Positions 31,189 through 39,771 of a stretch of 39,834 nucleotides of DNA are shown piece after piece. The DNA is taken from the NCBI GenBank assembly GCA_964474355.1, contig CAYYSY010000138.1, positions 1-39,834 on the forward strand, read 5' to 3'. This stretch comes from CAYYSY01 sp964474355 (GTDB lineage: Bacteria; Myxococcota_A; UBA9160; UBA4427). Below the pieces are notes generated by a model. The model was not told the DNA's origin. It did no database searches and was given only the letters and a program-made list of their open reading frames with translations. Both the position numbers and the translations under genes were made by a program. How positions within the stretch are numbered: position 1 is the stretch's first letter; every line of letters begins with the position of its first letter.

Positions 31189-31809
31189 ATGCCCCTCGAT
31201 CTCGCTGCGCTCATCGCACCCGCGACGACCGCCGTCATCACGTCCGAGTGTCAGCGCGGCGTCGTCGGCGACCTGTCGAACCTGCCCGAGCTCGGCGAGG
31301 CCGCCGCGGGTGGCATGCTCGCGCGCATCGCCGAGATCACCGACGCCGCCCGGCGCGTGAGTTCCCATGTCATCCACTGTACGGCCGAGCGTCGTGCGGA
31401 CGGCGCGGGCGCCAACCAGAACAGCCGCCTCTTCCAGTACATGGCGAAGGCGAAGCATCCTCTCATCGAGCACACCCCCGCCGTCGAGATCGTACCCGAG
31501 ATCGACGTCATGGAAGCCGACTTCGTCCTCTCGCGACTGCACGGGCTCTCGCCCTTCCATGGGACCGACCTCGACCCGATCCTGCGAAACCTCGGGGTGA
31601 CCACGATCGTCGCCACGGGTGTGTCGGTCAACGTCGCGATCCAGGCCCTGACCTACGAGGCGGTGAGCGCCGGCTATCAGGTGGTCATTCCGAAGGACGC
31701 CGTCGCGGGCTTTCCCAAGGGCTACGCCGACATGGTCTTCGAGCACTCGCTCGGGGCGATCGCCACGCTCGTCTCGACGGCCGACGTGCTCGACGCCTGG
31801 CGCGGCTAG
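31189..31809 (+). CDS. Isochorismatase-fold protein lacking the catalytic cysteine
   Basis: A 206-residue protein of the isochorismatase-like (cysteine hydrolase) superfamily, with AVITSECQRGVVGDL, VSSHVIHCTAERRADGAGANQN, GLSPFHGTDLDPILRNLGVTTIVATGVSVNVAIQALTYEAVSAGYQVVIPKDAVAG. The usual D-x-Q is E20-C21-Q22, and the Cys of the T-x-x-C-V loop is A150 (GVSVNVAI). No lysine occurs between residue 90 and the PKDA segment. Catalysis by the classic Asp-Lys-Cys triad is therefore unlikely; similar GVSVNVAI proteins are, from memory, conserved in mycobacteria, so this is probably a subfamily rather than decay. AAGGAG precedes the ATG. Confidence 0.82.
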   Translation: MPLDLAALIAPATTAVITSECQRGVVGDLSNLPELGEAAAGGMLARIAEITDAARRVSSHVIHCTAERRADGAGANQNSRLFQYMAKAKHPLIEHTPAVEIVPEIDVMEADFVLSRLHGLSPFHGTDLDPILRNLGVTTIVATGVSVNVAIQALTYEAVSAGYQVVIPKDAVAGFPKGYADMVFEHSLGAIATLVSTADVLDAWRG

Positions 31810-31817
31810 GGGACCAG

Positions 31818-32606
31818 ATGTCCGAAGACGTGCTGCTCGTAGAGCGCGACGGTCCCGTGGCCGTGTTGACGCTCAACCGACCCGATGCGATGAACGCGCT
31901 GTCGCGTGCGCTGCGCGAGGCGCTCTCGGCCGCATTTCGGGAGCTGGCCGCCGAAGCCGACGTACGAGTCGCAATCGTCACGGGCGCGGGGCGCGCCTTC
32001 TGTGCGGGCTTCGACCTGAAGGAGCTCTCCGAGTCATCGAGCGACGCGGCGGATACCGCCAGCAACGACCTGCCCGAAGCGATGCACGCCTTCGCCGGCC
32101 CGATCATCGCCGCGGTGAACGGCCACGCGATCACCGGCGGCTTCGAGCTCGCGCTGGCCTGCGACGTGCTCGTCGCGTCGACGAAGGCGCGCTTCGCCGA
32201 CACCCACGCGCGCGTCGGCATCCTGCCCGGCTGGGGGCTCAGCCAGAAGCTGCCCCGCCTGATCGGCGAGTCGCGCGCGAAGGAGATCTCGTTCACGGGC
32301 AACTTCATCGAGGCCGACCAGGCCTGCGAATGGGGCCTGGTCAATCGCGTCGTCGAGCCGGAGGCACTGCTCGGCCATTGCCGCGAGCTCGCATACGCCA
32401 TGGCGAGCTGCGTGCCCGGCGTGCTCGAGGGCTACAAGCAGCTGATCGACCGTGGCCTCGGCATGAGCCTCGATGACGCACTCGCGATGGAGTCCGAGGC
32501 TGCGATCGAGTCGGCGAAGCAGGCGAGCGCGGCCATGATCGCGGCACGGCGCGAAGGCGTGCAGCAGCGCGGTCGGAGCGAGTCGGGATCCGGCGACTCG
32601 AGCTGA
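31818..32606 (+). CDS. Enoyl-CoA hydratase family protein
   Basis: A 262-residue crotonase-fold protein, eight bases after the isochorismatase-fold gene. VAVLTLNRPDAMNALSRALREALSAAFREL and AFCAGFDLKELSES form the CoA site. NGHAITGGFELALACDVLVASTKARFADTHARVGILPGWGLSQKLPRLIG keeps the first glutamate (GGFE), while the second position reads DTH instead of PE. The ADTHARVG sequence typifies mycobacterial EchA-type hydratases. A 20-residue polar tail (RREGVQQRGRSESGSGDSS) extends past the usual end. The ATG follows AGGGGACC. Reaction unconfirmed. Confidence 0.87.
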   Translation: MSEDVLLVERDGPVAVLTLNRPDAMNALSRALREALSAAFRELAAEADVRVAIVTGAGRAFCAGFDLKELSESSSDAADTASNDLPEAMHAFAGPIIAAVNGHAITGGFELALACDVLVASTKARFADTHARVGILPGWGLSQKLPRLIGESRAKEISFTGNFIEADQACEWGLVNRVVEPEALLGHCRELAYAMASCVPGVLEGYKQLIDRGLGMSLDDALAMESEAAIESAKQASAAMIAARREGVQQRGRSESGSGDSS

Positions 32607-32616
32607 GTCCCCTCGA

Positions 32617-33066
32617 TCAGTCCTCGGCCAGCACCCAGCGCGGCAGCGTGATGGCATCGGTCACGGCATCGAAGACCACGCGCACCCGCGCGCCGATCTC
32701 GACCGAGTGCGGGTCGACCGAGTCGAGCGGCGCGCCCGCCTCGGTCACGAGATTGCCGACCAGCCGCACCGTCGGATCCTCTTCGAGTTCGACCAGGATC
32801 ACGTTGTAGGGCGCGACGTCGCCGAACTGCGGCAGCAGAGGCGGGTGGGGCACGACGTACGACCAGATCGTCCCGCGGCCGGACACGGTCACCCACTCGG
32901 GCGCGCGATGATCGCCCCACGGGCTCGTCGACCGCGGCGGAAAGATCAGGCGGCCGGTGTCGACGCAGCGCTGCACGCGCAGCTCACCCGCCCGCGCACC
33001 TTCGAGGAAGGGCTCGGTCTCGCCTGCAATCGGCGGGAGCAGCAGCGCCTGCGGGTCCATGCTCAT
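32617..33066 (-). CDS. DUF35 OB-fold protein without zinc-ribbon cysteines
   Basis: A 149-residue protein of the ChsH2-C/DUF35 type that normally pairs an N-terminal rubredoxin-like zinc ribbon with an OB fold. Here residues 31-53 (VQRCVDTGRLIFPPRSTSPWGDH) keep the PPR signature but only one Cys (C34) of the expected four, and there is no other Cys in the protein. VTVSGRGTIWSYVVPHPPLLPQFGDVAPYNVILVELEEDPTVRLVGNLV is the OB-fold part. DUF35 proteins partner Ltp-type thiolases/aldolases, and this one follows the thiolase gene by 21 bases. GGAG lies before the ATG. Confidence 0.85.
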   Translation of the reverse strand: MSMDPQALLLPPIAGETEPFLEGARAGELRVQRCVDTGRLIFPPRSTSPWGDHRAPEWVTVSGRGTIWSYVVPHPPLLPQFGDVAPYNVILVELEEDPTVRLVGNLVTEAGAPLDSVDPHSVEIGARVRVVFDAVTDAITLPRWVLAED

Positions 33067-33087
33067 CCGCGTCTCCCCCTCACCCGC

Positions 33088-34230
33088 TCAACGCCGCAGG
33101 ATGAGGGCGCTCGTCGGCACGCCCTCCCCCGCCGTCACGAGGCACGTCTCGGCGCCTTCGACCTGGTTGACCGACTCGCCGCGCAGCTGGCGCACGCCCT
33201 CGTTGATCAGGTTGAAGCCGTGCACGTACGCCTCGGAGAGCCCGCCCCCCGACGTGTTGATCGGTAGCCGCCCGCCGAGCTCGAGCGCACCGTCCTCGGT
33301 GAACGCCGCGCCCTCCCCCTGCTTGCAGAACCCGTAGCCCTCGAGCGAGAGCGGAATCAGCGGCGTGAACGCGTCGTAGATCTGCGCCACGTCGATGTCG
33401 GCCGCCTGCACGTCCGAGTTGCGATAGAGCGCCTGCGAGCACGCCCACGAAGGCCCCTTCAGCGGATCGTCGCACCAGTAGTTCGTCATCGTGTGCGACT
33501 GCGCGGTGAAGCCCTGCCCGAACGCATGGACGTACACGGGCTTCTGCCTCGTGTCCTTCGCGCGCTCCGCCGGCACGATCACGCACGCCAGCGCGCCATC
33601 GGTCTCGAGGCAGTTGTCGAAGAGGCAGAGCGGCTCGGAGATCCAGCGCGCGTTCATGTACTGCTCTCGGGTGAGCGTCTTCTCGTACATCATCGCGCGC
33701 GGGTTGTTGTTGGCCATCTTGCGCACGGCGAGCGCGACGTTGGCGAGGTGGTCGCGGGTCGCGCCGTACTCGTGCATGTAGCGTCGCATCAGCATCGCGA
33801 TCTCGTCGACGGGCCTGAGCAGGCCGTAGGGCCGCGTCCACGCCGCCGGCGTCGAGAACTGGATCGCCGTGTTCGCCCAGATGCGCCCGCCCGAGCCGCG
33901 CTTGCGCGAGCGCCACACGACGCCCACGTTGCACTGACCGGCGGCGACCGCGAGCGCGAGCTGCCCGACACAGCCGGGCCCCGCGCCGCCGCCATACCCC
34001 ACCTGTCCGAAGTACGTGACGTCGCCGGCACCGATGTTCTTGGCGATCTCGACCTCGTCGGTGCTCTCCATCGTGTACGACGAGAACCCGTCGACCTCGC
34101 TCGGCACGATGCCGGCGTCGTCGAGCGCGGCGAGGATCGCCTCGATGGCGAGCTCCTTCTCGCTGGGCTCGAGCTTCTTCGAGAAGGCGGTCTCACCCAC
34201 TCCGACGATGGCGGTGCGATCCTTCAGCAT
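33088..34230 (-). CDS. Ltp-type thiolase-fold protein (lipid-transfer protein/SCP2-thiolase-like)
   Basis: A 380-residue thiolase-fold protein. MLKDRTAIVGVGETAFSKKL and IEAILAALDDAGIVPSEVDGFSSY begin it; YGGGAGPGCVGQLALAVAAG (79-98) is the loop that carries the nucleophilic Cys in true thiolases. By my alignment to remembered homologues that position holds Pro85, with a Cys at 87, so cleavage by a Cys nucleophile is doubtful. The C terminus NTSGGGLSEAYVHGFNLINEGVRQLRGESVNQVEGAETCLVTAG is typical of actinobacterial Ltp2-like proteins, which form retro-aldolases with DUF35 partners. The start is the ATG at 34230. The DUF35 gene follows. Confidence 0.87.
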   Translation of the reverse strand: MLKDRTAIVGVGETAFSKKLEPSEKELAIEAILAALDDAGIVPSEVDGFSSYTMESTDEVEIAKNIGAGDVTYFGQVGYGGGAGPGCVGQLALAVAAGQCNVGVVWRSRKRGSGGRIWANTAIQFSTPAAWTRPYGLLRPVDEIAMLMRRYMHEYGATRDHLANVALAVRKMANNNPRAMMYEKTLTREQYMNARWISEPLCLFDNCLETDGALACVIVPAERAKDTRQKPVYVHAFGQGFTAQSHTMTNYWCDDPLKGPSWACSQALYRNSDVQAADIDVAQIYDAFTPLIPLSLEGYGFCKQGEGAAFTEDGALELGGRLPINTSGGGLSEAYVHGFNLINEGVRQLRGESVNQVEGAETCLVTAGEGVPTSALILRR

Positions 34231-34256
34231 CGGTCGCAACGTAGCAAGGCGAGCCG

Positions 34257-35957
34257 TCAGCGCCCCGCCGCCGGACCCGGCTCGTGCACCTCGAAGACCA
34301 GCGCTCGGTAGCCGTGACGCTCGACCTCGAGGGTGAGCTCGAAGCGCTGCCCCGGCGCAGGAGAGACTGCAAGCTCCGCGCCCCCACGCTCGGTGAGGTC
34401 GCGCTCGCCGGCCACGACCCATCTCACGCCGAGCCGGCGCAGCTCGAGCCCATCGCGCATGCCTTCGTGGTCCGCGATCGGCACCCATACCAGGCCCGAG
34501 TACCACGCCGTGCGGTTGCGCTCGGTCGCGATTCGATCGCCCGGCGTCGCCGCGTCGCGCACCCACTCGGCCGCCAGCCGCGCCGCGACGCCCTCGTCGC
34601 GGTGATCGCGCAGCGTCTTCGGCAGCGCGATCGCGATGCACGCGAGCACCAGCGCTACGGCGACGCGCACGTGTGAGCGCGCCGCTCCGCCGAGCCGCCG
34701 AGCGACCTGCTCGGCCAGCGCGAGCAGCCCCACGGCGGCATAGCCGAGCAGCACGACGGCGACGGGCAGTAGATGACGCCGGCTCAGGTAGCCGGCGGTC
34801 GTCAGCAGGCCGAAGGTCACCGCCCCGTAGAGCGACGCCGTCGTGATGAAGAAGAACGCGCGCCCCGACGGTGCGGCGCCGCTCCTCGCACTCACCACCA
34901 CGCCGACCACGAGCAGCACCAACAGCTCGGGACGGATCGTCGATGCGAAGAGCGCGGCGAAACGCACCAGGGCCGAGGGGGAGGCCAGCCACGCGAGCCC
35001 GATGGCGATGGCGACGAGCCCGGCGACCATCGCGAGCCCCGGTCGCCAGTCGCGCAGCGCCGCGGGCGCGACCGCGCCACCCCTGCGCGCGATCATCACC
35101 CAGACGGCCCCCACCCCGAGCAGCACCACGCCGAGTCCGGCCCCGAGCGCGATCGGCTCGACCTGCTCGAGACCGAGCAGCACGGCGAGCGACTTCTTGC
35201 GCGTGAGCTGGAGCTCGCCCGACAGCACGTGGATGATCCGCATGTAGGGCAGCGCGAGCAGGGCGAAGCCACCGCAGAGCGAGGCGCCGACGAGCAGGGC
35301 GCGACCGGCACGCCGCCGCCCCTGCCACACGTCGCCCGCGAGCAGCACCGCCCCGACGATCAGGATGCCGACGCCCTCGGGCCGCGTGAGATACGCGAGC
35401 CCGGTCGCGGTGCCGGCCGCGAAGGCGGAGCCCGCCTCGCCGCGCGTGACCGAGCGCTGCATGCCCGCGAGCGCCAGCAGGAAGAGCGCGAGGTAGACCA
35501 TGTCGCTCAACACGTCGGCCGAGCCGCGCACGGCGTAGGGGTGTGCGACGAGGAGCGCCGCCGCTGTGATTGCGACGCGCGCGCCGAAGAGCGGGCGGAG
35601 CAGCCACCACAGCAGCGGAATGCACGCGGTGCCCGCGGCCACCGACCACGCGACGCCCACCGCCTCTTCGTGCCCGGCCGAGCCGGGGGTCAGCCAGATG
35701 AGCATCGAGTAGAGCGGGTGGAACGGGTGCGCGAGCGCGCTGCCGAAGTCGCCTCGCGCCATGGCGCGCGCGAGCAGGATGAACGTGGGGCCATCGTCGA
35801 AGATCACGCGTGTGCGCGCAGCCACGCCCACACGCAGCCCGAGACCGGCGAGGGTGAGCAGCCCGAGGGCCAGCGCCTCGGCGCGCCGTGTCGGCTCCCG
35901 TGCCGCCTCGGAGTGCGCGGGCGACGAGCGATCAGGCGTCGACGAGGATGCGTCCAC
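34257..35957 (-). CDS. Glycosyltransferase family 39-like (GT-C) membrane protein
   Basis: A 566-residue polytopic protein with about 11 hydrophobic helices. The DD pair at residues 54-55 (RVIFDDGPTFILLARAMARGDF) after the first helix is the GT-C acidic motif, followed by HPLYSMLIWL, VAHPYAVRGSADVLSDMVYLALFLLAL and LAYLTRPEGVGIL, as in PMT/ArnT-like transferases using lipid-linked sugars. A soluble C-terminal part (from about 480: YSGLVWVPIADHEGMRDGLELRRLGVRWVVAGERDL) is predicted periplasmic. The acceptor is unknown. It is 24 bases downstream of the indolepyruvate oxidoreductase gene and 26 upstream of the thiolase gene. Confidence 0.8.
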   Translation of the reverse strand: MDASSSTPDRSSPAHSEAAREPTRRAEALALGLLTLAGLGLRVGVAARTRVIFDDGPTFILLARAMARGDFGSALAHPFHPLYSMLIWLTPGSAGHEEAVGVAWSVAAGTACIPLLWWLLRPLFGARVAITAAALLVAHPYAVRGSADVLSDMVYLALFLLALAGMQRSVTRGEAGSAFAAGTATGLAYLTRPEGVGILIVGAVLLAGDVWQGRRRAGRALLVGASLCGGFALLALPYMRIIHVLSGELQLTRKKSLAVLLGLEQVEPIALGAGLGVVLLGVGAVWVMIARRGGAVAPAALRDWRPGLAMVAGLVAIAIGLAWLASPSALVRFAALFASTIRPELLVLLVVGVVVSARSGAAPSGRAFFFITTASLYGAVTFGLLTTAGYLSRRHLLPVAVVLLGYAAVGLLALAEQVARRLGGAARSHVRVAVALVLACIAIALPKTLRDHRDEGVAARLAAEWVRDAATPGDRIATERNRTAWYSGLVWVPIADHEGMRDGLELRRLGVRWVVAGERDLTERGGAELAVSPAPGQRFELTLEVERHGYRALVFEVHEPGPAAGR

Positions 35958-35981
35958 CGTGCGCCGCCTCGGCCCGCCGAC

Positions 35982-38900
35982 TCAGCCCGAAGCCGAGAGG
36001 CTGCGGAAGCGACCGAGCAGGTCGCGCTCCTTCGAGCGCGCCGTCTCGAGATTCTCTTCCTTGATGTCGTCGAAGCCGCGCACGTGCTCGGGCAGGCTCG
36101 CCAGCTCGATGGCGACGTCGCGCGTGTCGGGGCCGAGGCCCGCGGCGATCGTGTCGACCAGCTGCTCGTAGTCGCGGATCAGCTGCTGCTCGAGGCGGCG
36201 ATGCGCCATCAGCTGGGTCGGGTCGAGACGCGTGCCGCGCAGGAAGCGCAGCTTCGCCATGACGGCGAGCACGCGCATGAACCAACGGCCGAGCTTCAGC
36301 TTCACCGGCCGTCCGGTGAGCGGGCTGCGCGGCAGCATCTGCGGGGCCAGGTGGATATGCACCTGGTAGTCGCCTTCGAACTCCTCGGCGATCTGCGCGT
36401 CGAACGTGCCGTCGGTGTAGAGCCGCGCGACCTCGTACTCGTCCTTGTAGGCCATGACCTTGAAGGCGTAGCGGGCGACGGCCTCGGCGAGCGGTGTGTC
36501 GTCGAAGTGACGACGCTCGGCCGCAGCGGCCTTGTCGACGAGCGCGCGGTACCGGCGCGCGAGCCCCTCACCCTGGTACGCGACGAGATCCTTCGAGCGC
36601 GATGCGACGAGCTCGTCGAGGCTCTCGACGGACGCCTCGCCGTCGATCAGCGGCATGTCCCCGCGCCCGGCCGCCTCGAGCACCTTGTCGCGATCGTGGG
36701 CGGCGAGCCGTCCCCAGCGCAGTGCGCGCTTGTTCATCTCGACCGCGCGCCCGTTCAGCTCGATCGCGCGCTCGAGCGCGCCGAGCGAGACGGGAATCAG
36801 CCCGAGCTGCATCGCATAGCCGAGCATGAAGAGGTTCGAGGCGATCGCGTCGCCGAACAGCGAGGTGGCGAGCCGGGTCGCATCGAGTGCGTGCATGCCC
36901 CCGGGCCGGCACACACGGGCGACCGTGTCCTCCATGCCCTTCGACGAGAGGTCGAGGTCCGCGTTGGTCGCAAAGTCGGCCGTGGGTGCAACGTGGGTGT
37001 TCACCACGGCCGTCGTGCGCGCCGGCGACATGCGTCCCAGGCCGTCGATCGACGTCGTGACGACGATGTCGCAACCGAGCACGAGATCGGCGGCACCCGC
37101 GGCGATGCGCGTCGCGAAGAGGTCTTCGGCGCGCTCCGCGATGCGTACGTGGCTCGACACGGGCCCGTTCTTCTGGGCGAGCCCCGTCACGTCGAGCAGC
37201 GACGTGCCCTTGCCCTCGAGATGCGCCGCCATGCCGAGCAGTGCGCCGACGGTGATGACACCCGTGCCACCGATGCCCGCGACGAAGACGTTGAAGGGCT
37301 TCTCGCACGCGGCCGGCACCGGGTCGGGCAGGCCCGCGAACAGGCCGTCGTCACCGCTGCCCGTGGCCGCCCCGCCTGCCGCGCTGCGCTTCCGCAGCTT
37401 GCCGCCCGTCACCGTCACGAAGCTCGGGCAGTAGCCGAGCAGACACGAGTAGTCCTTGTTGCACGACGACTGGTTGATGCGGCGCTTGCGGCCATAGGGC
37501 GTCTCGACCGGCTCGATCGCGATGCAGTTGCTCTGCACGCTGCAGTCGCCACAGCCCTCGCAGACGCGCTGATTGATGACGACGCGCTCGTCGGGGTCGG
37601 GGAACTCTCCGCGCTTGCGGAGCCGCCGCGCCTCGGCAGCGCACGTCTGGTCGTAGATGATGGCCGTCACGCCGGGCGTCTCGCGCAGCTGCCGCTGCAG
37701 CCGGTCGAGCCCGTCACGATGATGCACCCGCACGTTCGACGGGATCGTGCCGTGGCGATACTTGCCGGGCTCGTTCGTGACGACGTCGACGCGCCCGACC
37801 CCTTCGGCGAGCAGCTGTCGCGCGACCTCGGGCGTGGTGACCTCGCCGGCCATCTCCTCGCCCTCGATCGGCTGGCCGCCGGTCATCGCCACCGCCCCGT
37901 TCAGCAGGATCTTGTACGTGATGTTCGCGCCCGCGGCGACGGCGGCGCGGATCGCGAGCAGGCCCGAGTGGAAATACGTGCCGTCGCCCATGTTCTGGAA
38001 GACGTGCTTCGTGTCGCTGAAGGGCGCGATCCCGATCCAGTTCGTGCCTTCGCCGCCCATCTGCGTCACCGCGAGCGTGTGGCGATCGGGCAGCCACACC
38101 GCCATGCCGTGACAGCCGATGCCGCCGAACGCCTCGCTGCCCTCGGGCACCTTCGTCGAGCGATTGTGCGGGCAGCCCGAGCAGAAGCTCGGCAGGCGCA
38201 TGAGACCGCCGCCGCCCTGCACCGGCAGGCTCACGACCTCGCCGCCGCTGGGCCGCGAGAAGGCCTCGGCCCGGCGCTCGAGCCAGTCACCGAGCGCGTC
38301 CTTCAGCAGGCCCGGGGTCAGCTCGCCCGTCACCGGCAGCAGCGCCTGCCCCGCCTCGTCGCGCTTGCCGACGAGGCGCGGCCGCTCGGCCTCGTTGTAG
38401 AGCAGGTGCGCGAGCTGCTCCTCGATGATCGCCTTCTTCTCTTCGACGACGAAGAGCTCGTCGTGGCCGCGCGCGAACGCGAGCGCGCCCTCGGGCTCGA
38501 GCGGCCAGGGCATGCCGACCTTGTAGATCGAGAGCCCCATCTCGGCGGCGCGCGCTTCGTCGACACCGAGCTCTTCGAGGGCCTGGCGCACGTCGAGATA
38601 GGCCTTGCCGCTGGTCACGATGCCGAGCCGCCGCGCGGGCGCCTCGATCGCCACTCGATCGAGGCCATTGGCGCGGGCGTAGGCGCGCACCCGCTCGAGC
38701 TTCACGTGCAGCCGCTGCTCGACGGCGAGCGGCATGTTCGCCCAGGCAATGTTCACGCCACCCGGAATCGTCGGCGCGTCCTCGGGCAGCACCGGCTGCA
38801 CGCGACCGGGTGAGACCTCGACCGAGGCCGAGCTCTCGACGGTGTCCGTCAGGCACTTGAAGCCCACCCAGCAGCCGCTGAAGCGCGACATCGCGATGCC

Positions 38901-39476
38901 GTGCAGACCGAAGTCGACGTAGTCCTGCACGTTGCTCGGGCTCAGCACGGGGATGCCGCAGTGGATCAGCGCGGGCTCGCTCTGGTGCGCGATCGACGAC
39001 GACTTCGCGCCGGGGTCGTCGCCCATCAGCACGAGCACGCCCCCATGCTCGGCCGCGCCCATGTAGTTGCCGTGCTTGAGCGCGTCGCACGAGCGGTCGA
39101 TGCCCGGGCCCTTGCCGTACCAGATGCCGATGACGCCCTGCTTCTTCGCGCCCTCCATCAGGTGGGCCTGCTGGCTGCCCCAGACGGCGGTGGCGGCGAG
39201 GTCTTCGTTGAGACCCGGCTCGAAGCGGATCTCGTGCGCCTCGAGGAAGTCCTTCGCCTGCCAGAGGTTCATGTCGAAGATGCCGAGCGGCGAGCCGCGA
39301 TAGCCCGAGATGAAGCCCGCCGTGTCGAGCCCTGCGGCCTGATCTCGCTCGCGCTGCATGAGCGGGATCCGCACGAGCGCCTGGTTGCCCGTCAGGAAGA
39401 CCCGCCCCTCGCGGACGCGATAGCGGTCGTCGAGCTCATAGGCGCGATCGAAGGGGACGGCGGACTCGGCGGACAA
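35982..39476 (-). CDS. Indolepyruvate:ferredoxin oxidoreductase, fused alpha/beta/gamma type
   Basis: An 1164-residue single-chain enzyme, the usual length for the fused family. Order: a Pyr-type domain from the N terminus (TGNQALVRIPLMQRERDQAAGLDTAGFISGYRGSP, then WGSQQAHLMEGAKKQGVIGIWYGKGPGIDRS), a thiamine-diphosphate domain near residues 425-560 (FCSGCPHNRSTKVP, GGIGCHGMAVW), a cysteine cluster near 640-685 (CEGCGDCSVQSNC, then CNKDYSCLLGYC) for [4Fe-4S], the gamma domain near 730 (GIGGTGVITVGALLG) and a C-terminal conserved region. It decarboxylates aryl- or branched 2-oxo acids to acyl-CoA, reducing ferredoxin. I place the start at a TTG (39474-39476) after AGGAG; the spacing of 10 is long. 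No ferredoxin gene is near. Confidence 0.9.
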   Translation of the reverse strand: MSAESAVPFDRAYELDDRYRVREGRVFLTGNQALVRIPLMQRERDQAAGLDTAGFISGYRGSPLGIFDMNLWQAKDFLEAHEIRFEPGLNEDLAATAVWGSQQAHLMEGAKKQGVIGIWYGKGPGIDRSCDALKHGNYMGAAEHGGVLVLMGDDPGAKSSSIAHQSEPALIHCGIPVLSPSNVQDYVDFGLHGIAMSRFSGCWVGFKCLTDTVESSASVEVSPGRVQPVLPEDAPTIPGGVNIAWANMPLAVEQRLHVKLERVRAYARANGLDRVAIEAPARRLGIVTSGKAYLDVRQALEELGVDEARAAEMGLSIYKVGMPWPLEPEGALAFARGHDELFVVEEKKAIIEEQLAHLLYNEAERPRLVGKRDEAGQALLPVTGELTPGLLKDALGDWLERRAEAFSRPSGGEVVSLPVQGGGGLMRLPSFCSGCPHNRSTKVPEGSEAFGGIGCHGMAVWLPDRHTLAVTQMGGEGTNWIGIAPFSDTKHVFQNMGDGTYFHSGLLAIRAAVAAGANITYKILLNGAVAMTGGQPIEGEEMAGEVTTPEVARQLLAEGVGRVDVVTNEPGKYRHGTIPSNVRVHHRDGLDRLQRQLRETPGVTAIIYDQTCAAEARRLRKRGEFPDPDERVVINQRVCEGCGDCSVQSNCIAIEPVETPYGRKRRINQSSCNKDYSCLLGYCPSFVTVTGGKLRKRSAAGGAATGSGDDGLFAGLPDPVPAACEKPFNVFVAGIGGTGVITVGALLGMAAHLEGKGTSLLDVTGLAQKNGPVSSHVRIAERAEDLFATRIAAGAADLVLGCDIVVTTSIDGLGRMSPARTTAVVNTHVAPTADFATNADLDLSSKGMEDTVARVCRPGGMHALDATRLATSLFGDAIASNLFMLGYAMQLGLIPVSLGALERAIELNGRAVEMNKRALRWGRLAAHDRDKVLEAAGRGDMPLIDGEASVESLDELVASRSKDLVAYQGEGLARRYRALVDKAAAAERRHFDDTPLAEAVARYAFKVMAYKDEYEVARLYTDGTFDAQIAEEFEGDYQVHIHLAPQMLPRSPLTGRPVKLKLGRWFMRVLAVMAKLRFLRGTRLDPTQLMAHRRLEQQLIRDYEQLVDTIAAGLGPDTRDVAIELASLPEHVRGFDDIKEENLETARSKERDLLGRFRSLSASG

Positions 39477-39771
39477 GGCCTGGCAGCTCCTGGGTGTTCG
39501 ACTCGGGCCGGAGGCGGCCGTCGAGCGAGACAACGTCCGCGGCGCCGGGCGCGCAGCGCGAGCGGGCGGGCGGGCGGGACGCGCGCCCGTCTCGGGTGAA
39601 ACGCGTTCCAGTGCGCGCCACGGTAGCGAATCCGGTCCTGGGGGGCGCACGCGGAAAGCCGCACCGCGGCCGAGAAACCTCAGTGACGACGCAAGGGTTC
39701 GCCATGCGCACAGGGCCGTGGTACCTGAATCGCTCCGGGAAACGCGAAGGCTCGTGGGAAAGGACGGACTC
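39477..39771. other. 295-base divergent intergenic region with a G-quadruplex motif
   Basis: The gap between the oxidoreductase (minus) and the luciferase-like gene (plus) holds a four-times repeated GGG with single-C spacers at 39564-39578 on the plus strand, a textbook (G3N1)4 quadruplex motif, about 90 bases upstream of the oxidoreductase start. I see no clear promoter hexamers, and no gene-sized frame with homology. Confidence 0.6.

Noticed and set aside
34231..35649. Long N-terminal extension of the thiolase-like gene
   Set aside because: It is out of frame with, and on the same strand as, the GT-C gene, has Ala/Arg-rich composition, and conserved protein starts at 34230.
34773..38813. 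A very long plus-strand open frame (1346 codons) opposite the oxidoreductase and GT-C genes
   Set aside because: It is extremely rich in Arg, His, Glu and Asp, has no recognisable family and is antisense to strongly recognisable genes; long mirror frames are expected at this GC content.
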